A stretch of DNA of 64,000 nt from Stenotrophomonas hibiscicola ATCC 19867 (GTDB lineage Bacteria > Pseudomonadota > Gammaproteobacteria > Xanthomonadales > Xanthomonadaceae), in the NCBI RefSeq assembly GCF_000382065.1, contig NZ_KB907503.1, positions 246,682 to 310,681 of the forward strand, in the 5' to 3' direction. The notes beneath the pieces are model-generated. The model had not been told where the DNA came from. It did not search any database and saw nothing but the letters and a program-made list of their open reading frames with translations. Numbering within the stretch: the first letter of the stretch is position 1; each line of letters opens with the position of its first letter. Below are positions 37,130 through 45,928 of this stretch, in pieces. The position numbers and the translations under genes were made by a program.

Positions 37130-37751
37130 AACGGCGGGCCTCGTCGGCGCTGAGCGTAGCCGGGGCCTCGCTCAACGCGCTGAACTGGATCTGCGTGCGG
37201 TCCTTGTTGGCCTCGACGATCTCGACCTGGCGCACGTAGCGGTCGCCCTGCAGGGTCAGCGACTCGAAGGCCTTGGCCAGCATCGCCGACTTCGGCGTCA
37301 GCCGCAGCCGCCAGCCCTGCCCTTCACGGCTGGCCGCCACGTTGAACTGGCCGGACAGCGCCTGCACGTCGCCACTCATCAGCGCGAACATGATCGCGTT
37401 CACCGAACGCATCGCCGGCTGTTGCCGTGCATCGAGCTCGACACGGGTGCTGCCATCGCGCTGGCGGCTGAGGATGCGGTCGGCGGTGACCACCACTTCG
37501 GAGGGGAACGGCTTGAGCGTGGTCCAGATCACGCCATGCTGGCGCGCGACCACGAACTGGCCCTGCGAGCGCAGCGGGTTCCTGAAGCCGCTGACCTGCT
37601 TTTCCTGGCTGAACTGGCCACGCAGCACGTCCGGCCGCGCCACCGCCTGGGTGATCGCATCAATGGCGGGGTCGGCCGCCTGCACCTGCGGTGCGGCAAC
37701 GAAGATCAGCGCGCACAGCAGCGCGCTGGAAAGACGGACAAGGGTGTTCAC
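37122..37751 (-). CDS. LolA-like periplasmic carrier, arylpolyene cluster
   Basis: A 209-aa protein with a Sec signal peptide (1-25, ending VQA) and a LolA/LppX-type fold pattern (LRGQFSQEKQVSGF and TLKPFPSEVVVTADRIL). It probably shuttles the aryl-polyene lipid across the periplasm. GTG 37751 overlaps the thioesterase stop (GTGA). Confidence 0.83.
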   Translation of the reverse strand: MNTLVRLSSALLCALIFVAAPQVQAADPAIDAITQAVARPDVLRGQFSQEKQVSGFRNPLRSQGQFVVARQHGVIWTTLKPFPSEVVVTADRILSRQRDGSTRVELDARQQPAMRSVNAIMFALMSGDVQALSGQFNVAASREGQGWRLRLTPKSAMLAKAFESLTLQGDRYVRQVEIVEANKDRTQIQFSALSEAPATLSADEARRFE

Positions 37752-38173
37752 GGTGCAGGCACTCCCAGGCGTTCCCACAGTACCGGCGGGCACTGGTACA
37801 GCATTTCCTTGCTGGCCGCGTCCACCGCGACCTGGATGGTCATCGCGCGGGTCAGCACCTGGCCGCTTTCCGCATCGAGGATTTCATACTCGATCTTCAG
37901 CCGGTTCTCCCATTCCACGATGCGCGCGACCACGCGCAGGGCCTGGTTGAACAGCAGCGGCCGCACGTACTTCACCCGCGCATCGACCACCGGCCACAGG
38001 TAGCCCGATTCGAGCATCTGTGGATAGTCGTAGCCGTAGCGCCCGAGCAGCGCGCAGCGCGCGATCTCGAAGTACTTGAAGTAGTTGCCATGCCAGACCA
38101 CGTTCATCGGATCGCAGTCATGGAAGGCAGGGGTCAACGCGATTTCGCCAACCCGTTCGATGGCCTCATTCAC
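37748..38173 (-). CDS. Acyl-CoA/ACP thioesterase (4HBT hotdog), arylpolyene cluster
   Basis: A 141-aa hotdog thioesterase. FHDCDPMNVVWHGNYFKYFE near residue 18 holds the catalytic Asp region of the 4-hydroxybenzoyl-CoA thioesterase family. It may release the finished chain or edit stalled ACPs. Start GTG 38173, overlapping the lyase gene by 8 nt; no ATG is available. Confidence 0.82.
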   Translation of the reverse strand: MNEAIERVGEIALTPAFHDCDPMNVVWHGNYFKYFEIARCALLGRYGYDYPQMLESGYLWPVVDARVKYVRPLLFNQALRVVARIVEWENRLKIEYEILDAESGQVLTRAMTIQVAVDAASKEMLYQCPPVLWERLGVPAP

Positions 38174-39716
38174 CGGCGTACAGCTCCCAACGTTGCGCGC
38201 GGATCTCCACCAGCAGTTCCCGCAGTTCGCGATCCAGCGCGCGGTCTTCTTCGACCAGGGCGATGCGCTGCCCCAGGTCGGCGTACATGTCGGCCAGACT
38301 GCCATGCAGCTGCGCATTCAGGCCAACCCGTTCGCGCAGCGCCAGGCCCTGGCGGGCAGCGATCAGCATCGCGGCCACCACCTGCTCGGTCAGCTCGATC
38401 ACGCGCAGGCAGTCGCGCGCGGCAATGGTGCCCATGCTGACCTTGTCCTGGTTGTGGCACTCGGTGGAGCGCGAGAACACGCTGGCCGGCATGGTCTGCT
38501 TCAGCGCTTCGGCGGTCCAGGCCGAAACGCTGATCTGCAGCGCCTTCAGGCCATGGTTGATGGCCGCGCGCGGGCCGGTGGCCGCCGACAGGTTGGCCGG
38601 AAGGCCATGGTTGTAGCGGGCATCGACCACCAGCGCCAGCTGCCGGTCGAGCAGATCGGCAACGTTGGCCACGGTGTTCTTCAGGGTGTCCATCGCCAGC
38701 GCGATGTGGCCGCCGTAGAAGTGGCCGCCGTGCAGGATCCGCTCGCCATCGGCATCGATCAGCGGGTTGTCGTTGGCGCTGTTCAGCTCGGTTTCGATCA
38801 GCTGGCGCAGGAACGGCAGGCTGTCTTCCAGCACGCCGATGACGTGCGGCGCGCAGCGCAATGAGTAACGGTCCTGCAGGCGCCGTTCATTGCGCGGCGG
38901 GCGTTCGCTGTGCAGGTCGCTGCGCAGGCGCGCGGCGATGCGGCCCTGGCCCGGGTGCGGCTTGGCCGCGAACAGGGTTTCGTCGAAGTGGTGCGCGTTG
39001 CCGTCGCTGGCCAGCACGTTGAACGCGGTCAGGCGCGTGGCCATGCGGGCCAGGTAATCGGCGCGCTGCCAGGCCAGGCAGGCCAGGCCGGTCATCACCG
39101 CTGTGCCGTTCATGATCGCCAGGCCTTCCTTCGGCCGCAGTTTCAGCGGGGTCATGCCGATCTTCGCCAGCACCTCGGCCGCCGGCTGCACGCGGCGCTC
39201 GTGCAGCACCTCGCGTTCGCCGCACAGCACTGCCGCCACGTACGACAGCGGGGTCAGGTCGCCACTGGCACCGACCGAGCCTTCGGCCGGAATCATCGGC
39301 AGCACGTCGTGCTGCAGCAGCGTGGCCAGGCCTTCCAGCAGCGGCAGGCTGACACCGGACATGCCGCGCACCAGCGACGCCAGGCGCGCGGCCAGCACCG
39401 CACGGGTCTCGACCGGGTCCAGGTAACGGCCCAGGCCGCAGCCATGGTAGGTGTACAGGTGGTGCGGCAGTTCAGCCACCAGTGCCGGCGGGATGTTCAC
39501 CGTGCACGAGTCGCCATAGCCGGTGGTTACACCGTAGATCACGCCGTCCTCGCGCAGCAGGCGGTCGAGGAAGTCGGCGCCGCGCTGGATGTGCGCGCGG
39601 AATGCCGGCGCGTCGCTCAGTGCGGCCTCACACTGGCGCTGGGCCAGGGCAACCACGTCTTCGATGGTCAACGGTGCATCGCCAAAGCGGCACACGGGTA
39701 CGGCGTCAGTCGTCAT
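38166..39716 (-). CDS. Aromatic amino acid ammonia-lyase (HAL/PAL/TAL family), arylpolyene cluster
   Basis: A 516-aa MIO-containing lyase. The MIO triad Ala150-Ser151-Gly152 lies in GSVGASGDLTPLSY; catalytic Tyr is in YGVTTGYGDS (about 61). In the substrate-selectivity pair (SH in HAL, HL in TAL, FL in PAL by my alignment) this protein has Tyr90-His91, so it fits none cleanly. In this context it may make a cinnamate or coumarate head group. Start ATG 39716; ATG 39728 is possible. Confidence 0.82.
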   Translation of the reverse strand: MTTDAVPVCRFGDAPLTIEDVVALAQRQCEAALSDAPAFRAHIQRGADFLDRLLREDGVIYGVTTGYGDSCTVNIPPALVAELPHHLYTYHGCGLGRYLDPVETRAVLAARLASLVRGMSGVSLPLLEGLATLLQHDVLPMIPAEGSVGASGDLTPLSYVAAVLCGEREVLHERRVQPAAEVLAKIGMTPLKLRPKEGLAIMNGTAVMTGLACLAWQRADYLARMATRLTAFNVLASDGNAHHFDETLFAAKPHPGQGRIAARLRSDLHSERPPRNERRLQDRYSLRCAPHVIGVLEDSLPFLRQLIETELNSANDNPLIDADGERILHGGHFYGGHIALAMDTLKNTVANVADLLDRQLALVVDARYNHGLPANLSAATGPRAAINHGLKALQISVSAWTAEALKQTMPASVFSRSTECHNQDKVSMGTIAARDCLRVIELTEQVVAAMLIAARQGLALRERVGLNAQLHGSLADMYADLGQRIALVEEDRALDRELRELLVEIRAQRWELYAGE

Positions 39717-40647
39717 GCGGAGCCTGATCCCAGAAGGGGAAGAAATTGAACCAGTCCAACGGGGACTGGATGACCTGCAGTTCCAGCCAGCGCGCGAAGC
39801 GCTGTGCCTGTTCGGCCAGCGCGGCGTCGCGCGAGCCACGCGGCAGCACGATGCGTTCGGCGAACTGTTCGAATGCCACCCGATAGCCGTCGCCCTGGTG
39901 CAGGCAGGCCATGGTGTAGACCGGGCAGCCCAGCGCGGCGGCGAGCACATAGGCGCCGATCGGGAACGGCGCGCGGTGGCCCAGGAAATCGGCGGTGACG
40001 CTGCGGCCACCCTGTACCGGCGTGCGGTCGCCGACGATGGCAACGAAGCCCCCCGCCGCAACGCGCTCGGCCAGCATCACCGCCGTGGCCGGCCCCATTT
40101 CGGTCACCTGCACCAGTTCCACCGCCGCCAGCGGGTCCAGCCGCTGCAGCAGACGGTTGAAGCGCTGCGCGTGTGCGGTATGCACCAGCACGGTGATGCG
40201 GAATCCCGGCACCTGCTCGGCCAGCACCTGGCACAGCTCCAGGCAGCCGATGTGCGCGGTGAGGATCAGCCCGCCCTCGCGGCGCGCGATCTTCTGCAGC
40301 ACCAGGTCGCGGTGCAGGTGGATGCGTTCGGCCGGGTAGCGCCCGCCCAGGCCGAGGATCTTGTCCAGCATCGTGTCGGCGAAGGTAAAGAAGTGGCGCA
40401 GGCTGTCACGCCGTTTCGGCGCGCGGCCGAGCACGCCGCTGTGCGCCTGCAGCCGCTGCAGGTACTGCATCGAGGCCTGTCGCCCCACACGGTTGCCCAG
40501 CCAATGGCAGGCCACCACCGGCCACACGCACAGGCGGAACGGCCAGCGCCCGAACCAGCGGTGCACCCAGCACAGGAACAGCACGCCGGCCACAGAGGTG
40601 GATTCGCCGATGTCGGCCCAGTGTGGAGCGCCCTGCGCGGCCGTCAT
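39706..40647 (-). CDS. LpxL/HtrB-like acyltransferase, arylpolyene cluster
   Basis: A 313-aa membrane-associated protein of the lysophospholipid/lipid A acyltransferase superfamily (LpxL branch). LILTAHIGCLELCQVLAEQ near residue 128 holds the H-x4-E-like active site (HIGCLE) and VGDRTPVQGGRS near 203 is the second motif. It probably attaches an acyl group to the carrier lipid. It starts one base after the glycosyltransferase stop. Confidence 0.8.
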   Translation of the reverse strand: MTAAQGAPHWADIGESTSVAGVLFLCWVHRWFGRWPFRLCVWPVVACHWLGNRVGRQASMQYLQRLQAHSGVLGRAPKRRDSLRHFFTFADTMLDKILGLGGRYPAERIHLHRDLVLQKIARREGGLILTAHIGCLELCQVLAEQVPGFRITVLVHTAHAQRFNRLLQRLDPLAAVELVQVTEMGPATAVMLAERVAAGGFVAIVGDRTPVQGGRSVTADFLGHRAPFPIGAYVLAAALGCPVYTMACLHQGDGYRVAFEQFAERIVLPRGSRDAALAEQAQRFARWLELQVIQSPLDWFNFFPFWDQAPHDD

Positions 40648-40648
40648 C

Positions 40649-41419
40649 TCAGCGCTGCCCCCGCAGGCGGCGCCACAGCAGGCGCGGCGCGCGCCAGAGC
40701 ATGCCGAAGAACAGACGGGTATGCATGCGGCTGATGCGCACGTTGTCGCGCCACACATCGAAGTGCGACACGCCATCGGCGGGATAGGTCACGCGCGTGG
40801 CCAGGTGCTCGACCGGCAGCCCGCGCCAGTACAGGCGCACCATTATTTCGGTATCGAAATCCATGCGCCGGCCGATGGTCTCTTCACCGATCAGGCGCAG
40901 CACCGGCGGCAGTGGATACACGCGTAAGCCGCACATGGTGTCGCGCAGGTGCAGCGACAGCGTGTTGATCCAGACCCAGATGTGGGTGGCGTAGCGGCCA
41001 TACAGGCGCGCCTTGGGAACACTGGCGTCGTAAGCCGGAATGCCGCAGATCACCGCCTCGGGATGGGCGCGCGCGGCTTCGATGAAGCGTGGCAGGTCAG
41101 CGGTATCGTGCTGGCCGTCGGCATCGATCTGCAGCACGTGGCTGTAGCCACGCGCGCCGGCCTCGGCAAAACCGGCCAGCATCGCCCCGCCCTTGCCCTG
41201 GTTGATGTCCAGGCGCAGCAGGTCGACGCCCTGGCGCTGTGCCAGCGCGCGCAGCACCGCCGCGCACCCATCGTGCGAACCATCGTCGACCAGCAGGCAG
41301 GGCAGTCCCGCGGCCTGCACGCCGTCGAGCACCGCCGCGATGGCGTGCTCGTGGTCGTAGACGGGAATCACCACCAGTGGCGCGAATGCGGCACCGGCAA
41401 CGGCCGGATCAGTCCGCAT
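40649..41419 (-). CDS. Family 2 glycosyltransferase, arylpolyene cluster
   Basis: A 256-aa GT-A glycosyltransferase: VVIPVYDHEHAI near 16, LLVDDGSHDG near 43, QIDADGQHD near 95 (DxD-type metal site) and FDTEIMVRLYWRG near 192. It resembles dolichol-phosphate-mannose-synthase-like enzymes but has no C-terminal membrane part. It overlaps the adenylation gene by 11 nt. Confidence 0.85.
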   Translation of the reverse strand: MRTDPAVAGAAFAPLVVIPVYDHEHAIAAVLDGVQAAGLPCLLVDDGSHDGCAAVLRALAQRQGVDLLRLDINQGKGGAMLAGFAEAGARGYSHVLQIDADGQHDTADLPRFIEAARAHPEAVICGIPAYDASVPKARLYGRYATHIWVWINTLSLHLRDTMCGLRVYPLPPVLRLIGEETIGRRMDFDTEIMVRLYWRGLPVEHLATRVTYPADGVSHFDVWRDNVRISRMHTRLFFGMLWRAPRLLWRRLRGQR

Positions 41420-43094
41420 CGGCGAAGACCACTTTGCCGCTGGCATGCACACCATGGCTGGAGGTGTAACGGAAGGCCAGCGCGCTGCGTGCGGCATCCC
41501 ACTCCAGCTGCAGGGTCAGCTCATCGCCGGGGCGGGCCACATGCTGGAACTTCACCGCATCCATGCGCAGAAACGCTGCCGGCATTGCGAACACCTGGCG
41601 GCCGAAACGCACCGCCCAATCCAGCTGCGCCACGCCGGGCAGGATCGCTGCCTGGGGGAAGTGGCCCTGGAACGGCCGCAGCGTCGGGTCCAGGGTCATG
41701 CGCAGGGTGGCGCTGGCGGCGTCGCGGCGGTCCCAGACCGGCACCGGCATCAGTGGCTGGAACAGCGCTGCCAGCGCCGCCTGGGTTACCTTGCCCTGCG
41801 CATTGATCGGCAGCGCCTGCACCAGGCGCCAACGGCGCGGCCGGGTCACTGCGTCATGCGCGTGCGCCAGGCGCGCGCCAAGGCGCTGGCCCAGGGCGCG
41901 GCGCGCGGTGTCACCACCCGCCAGCAGCGCCCGGTCAGCCGGTACCACCACGGCCGCCAGCTGCTCGCGCTGGCCGGGCAGGACCAGCACGCGCGCGTCG
42001 TCCACTTCGGCGTCTTCGCGCAGCGCGCGCTCCAGTGCATCCAGCGAGACGCGGCGTTCTTCGATCTTGACGATGCGATCGGCCCGGCCCAGCAGGCGGA
42101 ACCGGCCATCGGCCAACGCTTCCACGCGGTCCTGGGTACGCCACCAGTCGAGGGTTTCCAGATGCGCCGAGGCGACGGCCAGGCAGCCATCCTCGATGCG
42201 CCACTGCACGCCCGGCAACGGTTGCCACGGTGGCAGGTCGGTGTCCCAGCGGCGCCAGGCGATGCCACCGGTTTCGCTGCTGCCGTAAACCTCGGTCGGC
42301 GCCACACCCAGCCACTGCCGCACCTGGCGTGCGGCTTCTTCCGGCAGCGGGCCGCCGGAGGAGAACACCGCGCGCAGGCGGCCATGCAGGCTGGCCCAGT
42401 CCAGCTGCTCGGGCAGGCGCTTGAGGTGGGCTGGCGTCGCCACCAGCACCGTGTCGGTACCGGCCAGCGCACCCACCAGGTCTTCATGGAAGAACCGGCG
42501 TGGATGGATCAGGCGGCCGGCGGCCAACGGCCACAGCACGCGGAACAGCAGGCCGTAGATGTGCTGGTGGGATACCGTGCCATGGACCTGCACGCCCTCC
42601 ATCTGCGCGCCGAACGCGGCCTGCAGCGCCTCCACCTCGCGCGCCAGCTGGTCCAGGCGCTTGCCGATCGCACTGGGCTGGCCGGTGCTGCCGGAGGTGA
42701 ACACGCACAGCTCGCAGGCGCGCTCGTCCAGCGCCTGCAGTTCATCGTCCACCGTGGTGTCCAGTGCCGCCAGCGGGTGGTAGTCGGCGCTGACATCACC
42801 CGCGAAACCGCTCACCTGCGGCTGCAGTGCCTGCAGCGTGGCCGGCAGGTTGTCGGCCGCCAGGAACACCCGCTTGCCGGCATGCCAGGCACCGAACAGC
42901 GCCGCCGCGAAGGCCACGGCGTCATCGAAGTACAGGGCCCAGTCGCGGCCTTCGGCCGCCGCAAAGGCGGCGCGCCAGCCCAGCACGCGCTGGCGGAAGC
43001 GGGCGTGGTCGATCACCTCGCCATCGCAGACGCCAACATTGCGCTGCGGCCGCGCCTCCAGCAGCAGCCTGTCAAGGGGAATCCACTCAGCCAT
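41409..43094 (-). CDS. Fused acyl-AMP ligase and 3-hydroxyacyl-ACP dehydratase, arylpolyene cluster
   Basis: A 561-aa two-domain protein. Residues 1 to about 440 are an ANL adenylation enzyme: P-loop-like VFTSGSTGQPSAIGK near 130, YGSSETGGIAWR near 270, GRADRIVKIEERRVSL near 345, and the C-terminal Lys in INAQGKVTQ. Residues from about 455 are a hotdog FabA/Z-like domain, FQGHFPQAAILPGVAQLDW, whose H-x8-G pattern matches the dehydratase site. The ligase probably loads the aromatic starter onto an ACP and the dehydratase acts in elongation. These activities are separate proteins in many arylpolyene clusters. Confidence 0.82.
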   Translation of the reverse strand: MAEWIPLDRLLLEARPQRNVGVCDGEVIDHARFRQRVLGWRAAFAAAEGRDWALYFDDAVAFAAALFGAWHAGKRVFLAADNLPATLQALQPQVSGFAGDVSADYHPLAALDTTVDDELQALDERACELCVFTSGSTGQPSAIGKRLDQLAREVEALQAAFGAQMEGVQVHGTVSHQHIYGLLFRVLWPLAAGRLIHPRRFFHEDLVGALAGTDTVLVATPAHLKRLPEQLDWASLHGRLRAVFSSGGPLPEEAARQVRQWLGVAPTEVYGSSETGGIAWRRWDTDLPPWQPLPGVQWRIEDGCLAVASAHLETLDWWRTQDRVEALADGRFRLLGRADRIVKIEERRVSLDALERALREDAEVDDARVLVLPGQREQLAAVVVPADRALLAGGDTARRALGQRLGARLAHAHDAVTRPRRWRLVQALPINAQGKVTQAALAALFQPLMPVPVWDRRDAASATLRMTLDPTLRPFQGHFPQAAILPGVAQLDWAVRFGRQVFAMPAAFLRMDAVKFQHVARPGDELTLQLEWDAARSALAFRYTSSHGVHASGKVVFADAD

Positions 43095-43638
43095 GCGCGT
43101 GCGCCGCCTTCACCCGCCGCCGCACCAGCCACTCCCCTGCGAACAACACGCCCATCATGACGTACGCCAACAATCCGTTGTAGAGCATCCAGGCCCGGTC
43201 CGACGCGTACAGCGCGGTCAGCAGGGCCAGGCTGCCGTTGAGAACGAAAAACCCGCACCACACCTGGGTGACGCGTCGGGTATAGGCCACCGCGAACGGG
43301 GGCAGGTCCGGCTCCTGCAGCCGCGCCAGGCGCTCCACCAGCGGTGGCCCGAAGCGCAGGCTGGTGCCGAACACTGCCAGCATCACCGCATTGACCAGCG
43401 CCGGGTACAGCTTCAGTGGCAGGGCCTGGTTGAGCACGGTAGCCAGTACCGCCAGCAGGCCGGTGCCCGCCGCTGCGGCCCACCACAGCGGCTGGCGCGA
43501 ACTCAGCGCGCGCAGCAGGGCCAGGGTGAACAGCAGCAGCGACAGCCAGCGTGGCTCGAAACGACCCATCGCCAGGTACACCAGTACCGGGTAGGCCAGC
43601 GAGATCGCAGCCACCACGACCGTGCGTGCGCGTGCCAT
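43087..43638 (-). CDS. Multi-pass membrane protein (COG4648-like), arylpolyene cluster
   Basis: A 183-aa protein with about five hydrophobic helices and a cytosolic loop FGPPLVERLARLQEPDLPPF near 98. Homologues of this type are a constant, uncharacterised member of arylpolyene clusters, sometimes mis-annotated as DNA gyrase subunit B. ATG 43638; the end overlaps the adenylation gene by 8 nt. Confidence 0.72.
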   Translation of the reverse strand: MARARTVVVAAISLAYPVLVYLAMGRFEPRWLSLLLFTLALLRALSSRQPLWWAAAAGTGLLAVLATVLNQALPLKLYPALVNAVMLAVFGTSLRFGPPLVERLARLQEPDLPPFAVAYTRRVTQVWCGFFVLNGSLALLTALYASDRAWMLYNGLLAYVMMGVLFAGEWLVRRRVKAAHAHG

Positions 43639-43660
43639 GGTGGAGCCGTCGGCGCTGCGG

Positions 43661-43918
43661 TCAGGCGGCTGCCTGGTCCGGCAGCAGCCTGTGCACCACA
43701 TCGACGATGTCCTGCACGGTACGCACGGCCTTGAACGCTTCCGGCTGCAGGTTGCGGCCGAGCAGCGGCTTGAGCTGCACGATCAGGTCCACCGCATCGA
43801 TGCTGTCGATGTCCAGGTCGTCGTACAGGCGGGCTTCCGGGGTGATCCGGGCCGTTTCGATCTCGAAGCTGTCGGTCAGGATGCTGACGATGCGTTCGAA
43901 CAGTTCATTCTTGGTCAT
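43661..43918 (-). CDS. Acyl carrier protein (ACP 2), arylpolyene cluster
   Basis: An 85-aa ACP with the phosphopantetheine Ser in DLDIDSIDAVDLIVQ (about residue 39). It is acidic and helical. It works with the second ACP gene immediately upstream; two distinct ACPs are usual in this pathway. Confidence 0.87.
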   Translation of the reverse strand: MTKNELFERIVSILTDSFEIETARITPEARLYDDLDIDSIDAVDLIVQLKPLLGRNLQPEAFKAVRTVQDIVDVVHRLLPDQAAA

Positions 43919-43935
43919 GGCAATTCCTGGCGCCG

Positions 43936-44193
43936 TTACGACTGGCGGGCGGCGACGAACTCGCCGAGCGCGCGCACGCTGGAGAAATGGCGACGGGTTT
44001 CTTCCGAATCGGCCGAGAGGCTGACACCGTACTTCTTCTGCAGCGCCAGTCCCAGCTCCAGCGCGTCGATCGAATCCAGGCCGAGGCCCTCGACGAACAG
44101 CGGCGCGGTCGGATCGATGTCCTCCGGCGTGATGTCCTCCAGCGAAAGGGAGGAAATGATCAATTCCTTGATCTCGTGCTCAAGTGCTTGCAC
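43936..44193 (-). CDS. Acyl carrier protein (ACP 1), arylpolyene cluster
   Basis: An 85-aa ACP beginning with GTG 44193, chosen because GGAG stands nine nt upstream and the family starts there. Attachment Ser is in GLGLDSIDALELG (about 40). It overlaps the acyltransferase gene by 14 nt and is separated from ACP 2 by 17 nt. Confidence 0.87.
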   Translation of the reverse strand: MQALEHEIKELIISSLSLEDITPEDIDPTAPLFVEGLGLDSIDALELGLALQKKYGVSLSADSEETRRHFSSVRALGEFVAARQS

Positions 44194-44977
44194 GGTTCGG
44201 ATCTCCAGACAGGTCGAAATAACGAGAAAGGTGCTCGGTGACGCGACGGGCCGCCAAGGCATCCCCCCTTGGCGAGTCGTCTTCGGCCAGAAATGGCGCG
44301 ATCGGGATATCTTCGCCGATCTGCAGCCGAACGTGAAAGCGACGTGAGGGGACACGATACCACTTCTGCCCCTTGGTCAGCGTTGGCGGGCTGCAGGTGA
44401 TCCGCACCGGGGTGACGTCGATGCGGCCCCGTACGGCGATGTTGGCGGCCCCGCGCTGTAGCCGCGGTCGCTGCCCCGGCACGCTGCGGGTGCCTTCCGG
44501 GAAGATGACCAGGGTGCCTCCAGCGCGCACTGCGGCCACACAGTCATCGACCAGGCCGGCGCCATCGTCATTGGAGATGTAGCCGGCAGCCCGCACCGGG
44601 CCGCGCATGAACGGGTTGCAGGCCACCGCCCGCTTGACCACGCAGTCGGCGTTGGGAAGCAGCGAGATCAGGCAAACCACGTCGATCAGGGTCGGGTGGT
44701 TGGCCAGCACCAGCAGGCCGTCGCGCTGCAGGCGTTCGCCGCCCTCGATCTCGTAGGTCATCACCCCCAGCCCGCGCATCAGCCGCAGATGGCTGGCGAA
44801 CGCGACCTGGACCACGCGCCGGGCACGGCGGCGCCGCGCCACCGGATCACGCATCAGCAGCAACACCGGCATCACCAGAACGCCGAGCAGCAGCCCGCCC
44901 AAGCCGAATGCGGCAAAGCTCAGGCCGGTGCCGAGCACCCGCCAAGCATGATCGAGACGGCGCAGCGCCTCAGCCAC
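44180..44977 (-). CDS. PlsC-type 1-acylglycerol-3-phosphate acyltransferase-like protein, arylpolyene cluster
   Basis: A 265-aa inner-membrane acyltransferase starting at GTG 44977. Motifs: NHPTLID (the NHx4D-type motif I, about residue 90), FPEGTRS (motif III, about 160) and a hydrophobic N-terminal anchor at 15-40. It probably transfers the polyene or a fatty acid onto a lipid carrier. It overlaps the chain-length-factor gene by 8 nt. Confidence 0.84.
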   Translation of the reverse strand: MAEALRRLDHAWRVLGTGLSFAAFGLGGLLLGVLVMPVLLLMRDPVARRRRARRVVQVAFASHLRLMRGLGVMTYEIEGGERLQRDGLLVLANHPTLIDVVCLISLLPNADCVVKRAVACNPFMRGPVRAAGYISNDDGAGLVDDCVAAVRAGGTLVIFPEGTRSVPGQRPRLQRGAANIAVRGRIDVTPVRITCSPPTLTKGQKWYRVPSRRFHVRLQIGEDIPIAPFLAEDDSPRGDALAARRVTEHLSRYFDLSGDPNRAST

Positions 44978-45713
44978 GGCGCCCCCAGCGCCAACGCTGG
45001 CCCTGAGCCACGTGCTCCAGCGCCGGCGCGCCGGACAGCAGAAAGCGGTGCAGGTCCAGCGCGTGCGGCAGCGTGCCCGGGGCGGTGGCAGTGGCCTCCG
45101 GCGCCGCCTCCCACTGCAGGGAGAGGATCGGCTGGCCCGGCATCGGCGCCGTCAAACGCCAGCACCAGGCAAAGAACGGGTCAGGTTCGTCGGCAAACGT
45201 CGCGTAAATTTCAGGAAGCGGCGACTCATAGACCACCACCCGCACTTCGCGGGCGCCATCGGCGAGCAGACCGGCCGCTTCCAGGCAGGCGGTCTCGACC
45301 GTGGCCTGGCCGGCGGCCAGCGCCAGGTAGTTGCCGCGGTGACCGCGCGCGATCGAGTACAACGCAGCGATCGCGTTGTGCACCGACAGGCCGAACCCCG
45401 TCGGTGACAGGGGCTGATCGCTGGCGAGCGCCCCCAGCAGCTCCATCGAACGGGCCACGTCGCCGTGGCGGCTGGCGAACACCAGCGGCACCTGGCTGTC
45501 AGCGCCCTGCCCGTCCTCGCACCAGCAGGCAGCCTGGATCGCCATCCGGCCCAGCCGCTCGATTCGACGGCGCTGCATTGCCGGGATTTCGGCGAGCGGC
45601 GGCGTGTCTTCGCCAACCGGCGGATACGGCGCATCGGCCCAGCCCAGCCACTGGCTACGCTCGCTCAGGCCGGGCGCCCAGGCAGCCCAGTCGACGATGG
45701 AGAATTCGATCAT
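44970..45713 (-). CDS. Beta-ketoacyl synthase-like chain-length factor, arylpolyene cluster
   Basis: A 247-aa protein resembling the N-terminal half of a ketosynthase. The segment ALAAGQATVETACLEAAGLL lies where a ketosynthase has its active Cys; here no Cys is present in the equivalent turn (AGQAT), as expected for a non-catalytic chain-length factor. It should pair with KS 1. Start: ATG 45713. It is the first gene of the operon; an upstream frame start at 45755 adds a non-family segment. Confidence 0.78.
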   Translation of the reverse strand: MIEFSIVDWAAWAPGLSERSQWLGWADAPYPPVGEDTPPLAEIPAMQRRRIERLGRMAIQAACWCEDGQGADSQVPLVFASRHGDVARSMELLGALASDQPLSPTGFGLSVHNAIAALYSIARGHRGNYLALAAGQATVETACLEAAGLLADGAREVRVVVYESPLPEIYATFADEPDPFFAWCWRLTAPMPGQPILSLQWEAAPEATATAPGTLPHALDLHRFLLSGAPALEHVAQGQRWRWGRRG

Positions 45714-45894
45714 TAGCGAAGGTGCTTCAACGGGAGAACGATAGGCACGAGCCATTACGGCGACGCGCGGCGGCCCCCCGTTCCCGCAGCCGTGCGTCCG
45801 TCCAGGACGTCGCCGGCTGCCCCCCTGGCTGCCGGAAAGGAGCGCACGCTAGCACGTCCCGCCCGGGGTGTGCAGATTTCACATTCCACAACAG
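45714..45894 (-). promoter_or_regulatory. Upstream region of the arylpolyene operon
   Basis: A 181-nt gap that should contain the operon promoter. An A/T-richer stretch near 45872-45890 lies upstream of a TGCTAGC -10-like box (45848-45854, minus strand), but the -35 box is not convincing. No other promoter is evident within the following 16 kb because almost all genes overlap. Confidence 0.35.
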
Positions 45895-45917
45895 GGGGCC
45901 CGGCACCGGCGGGCCCC
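45895..45917 (-). terminator. GC-rich hairpin after cydB
   Basis: GGGGCCCG (45895-45902) pairs exactly with CGGGCCCC (45910-45917) with a 7-nt loop, 12 nt beyond the bd oxidase operon end. It has only a weak T-tract (CTGTTGTGG), so it may need Rho or act as an end stabiliser. Confidence 0.6.
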
Positions 45918-45928
45918 GCTTCAATCGA

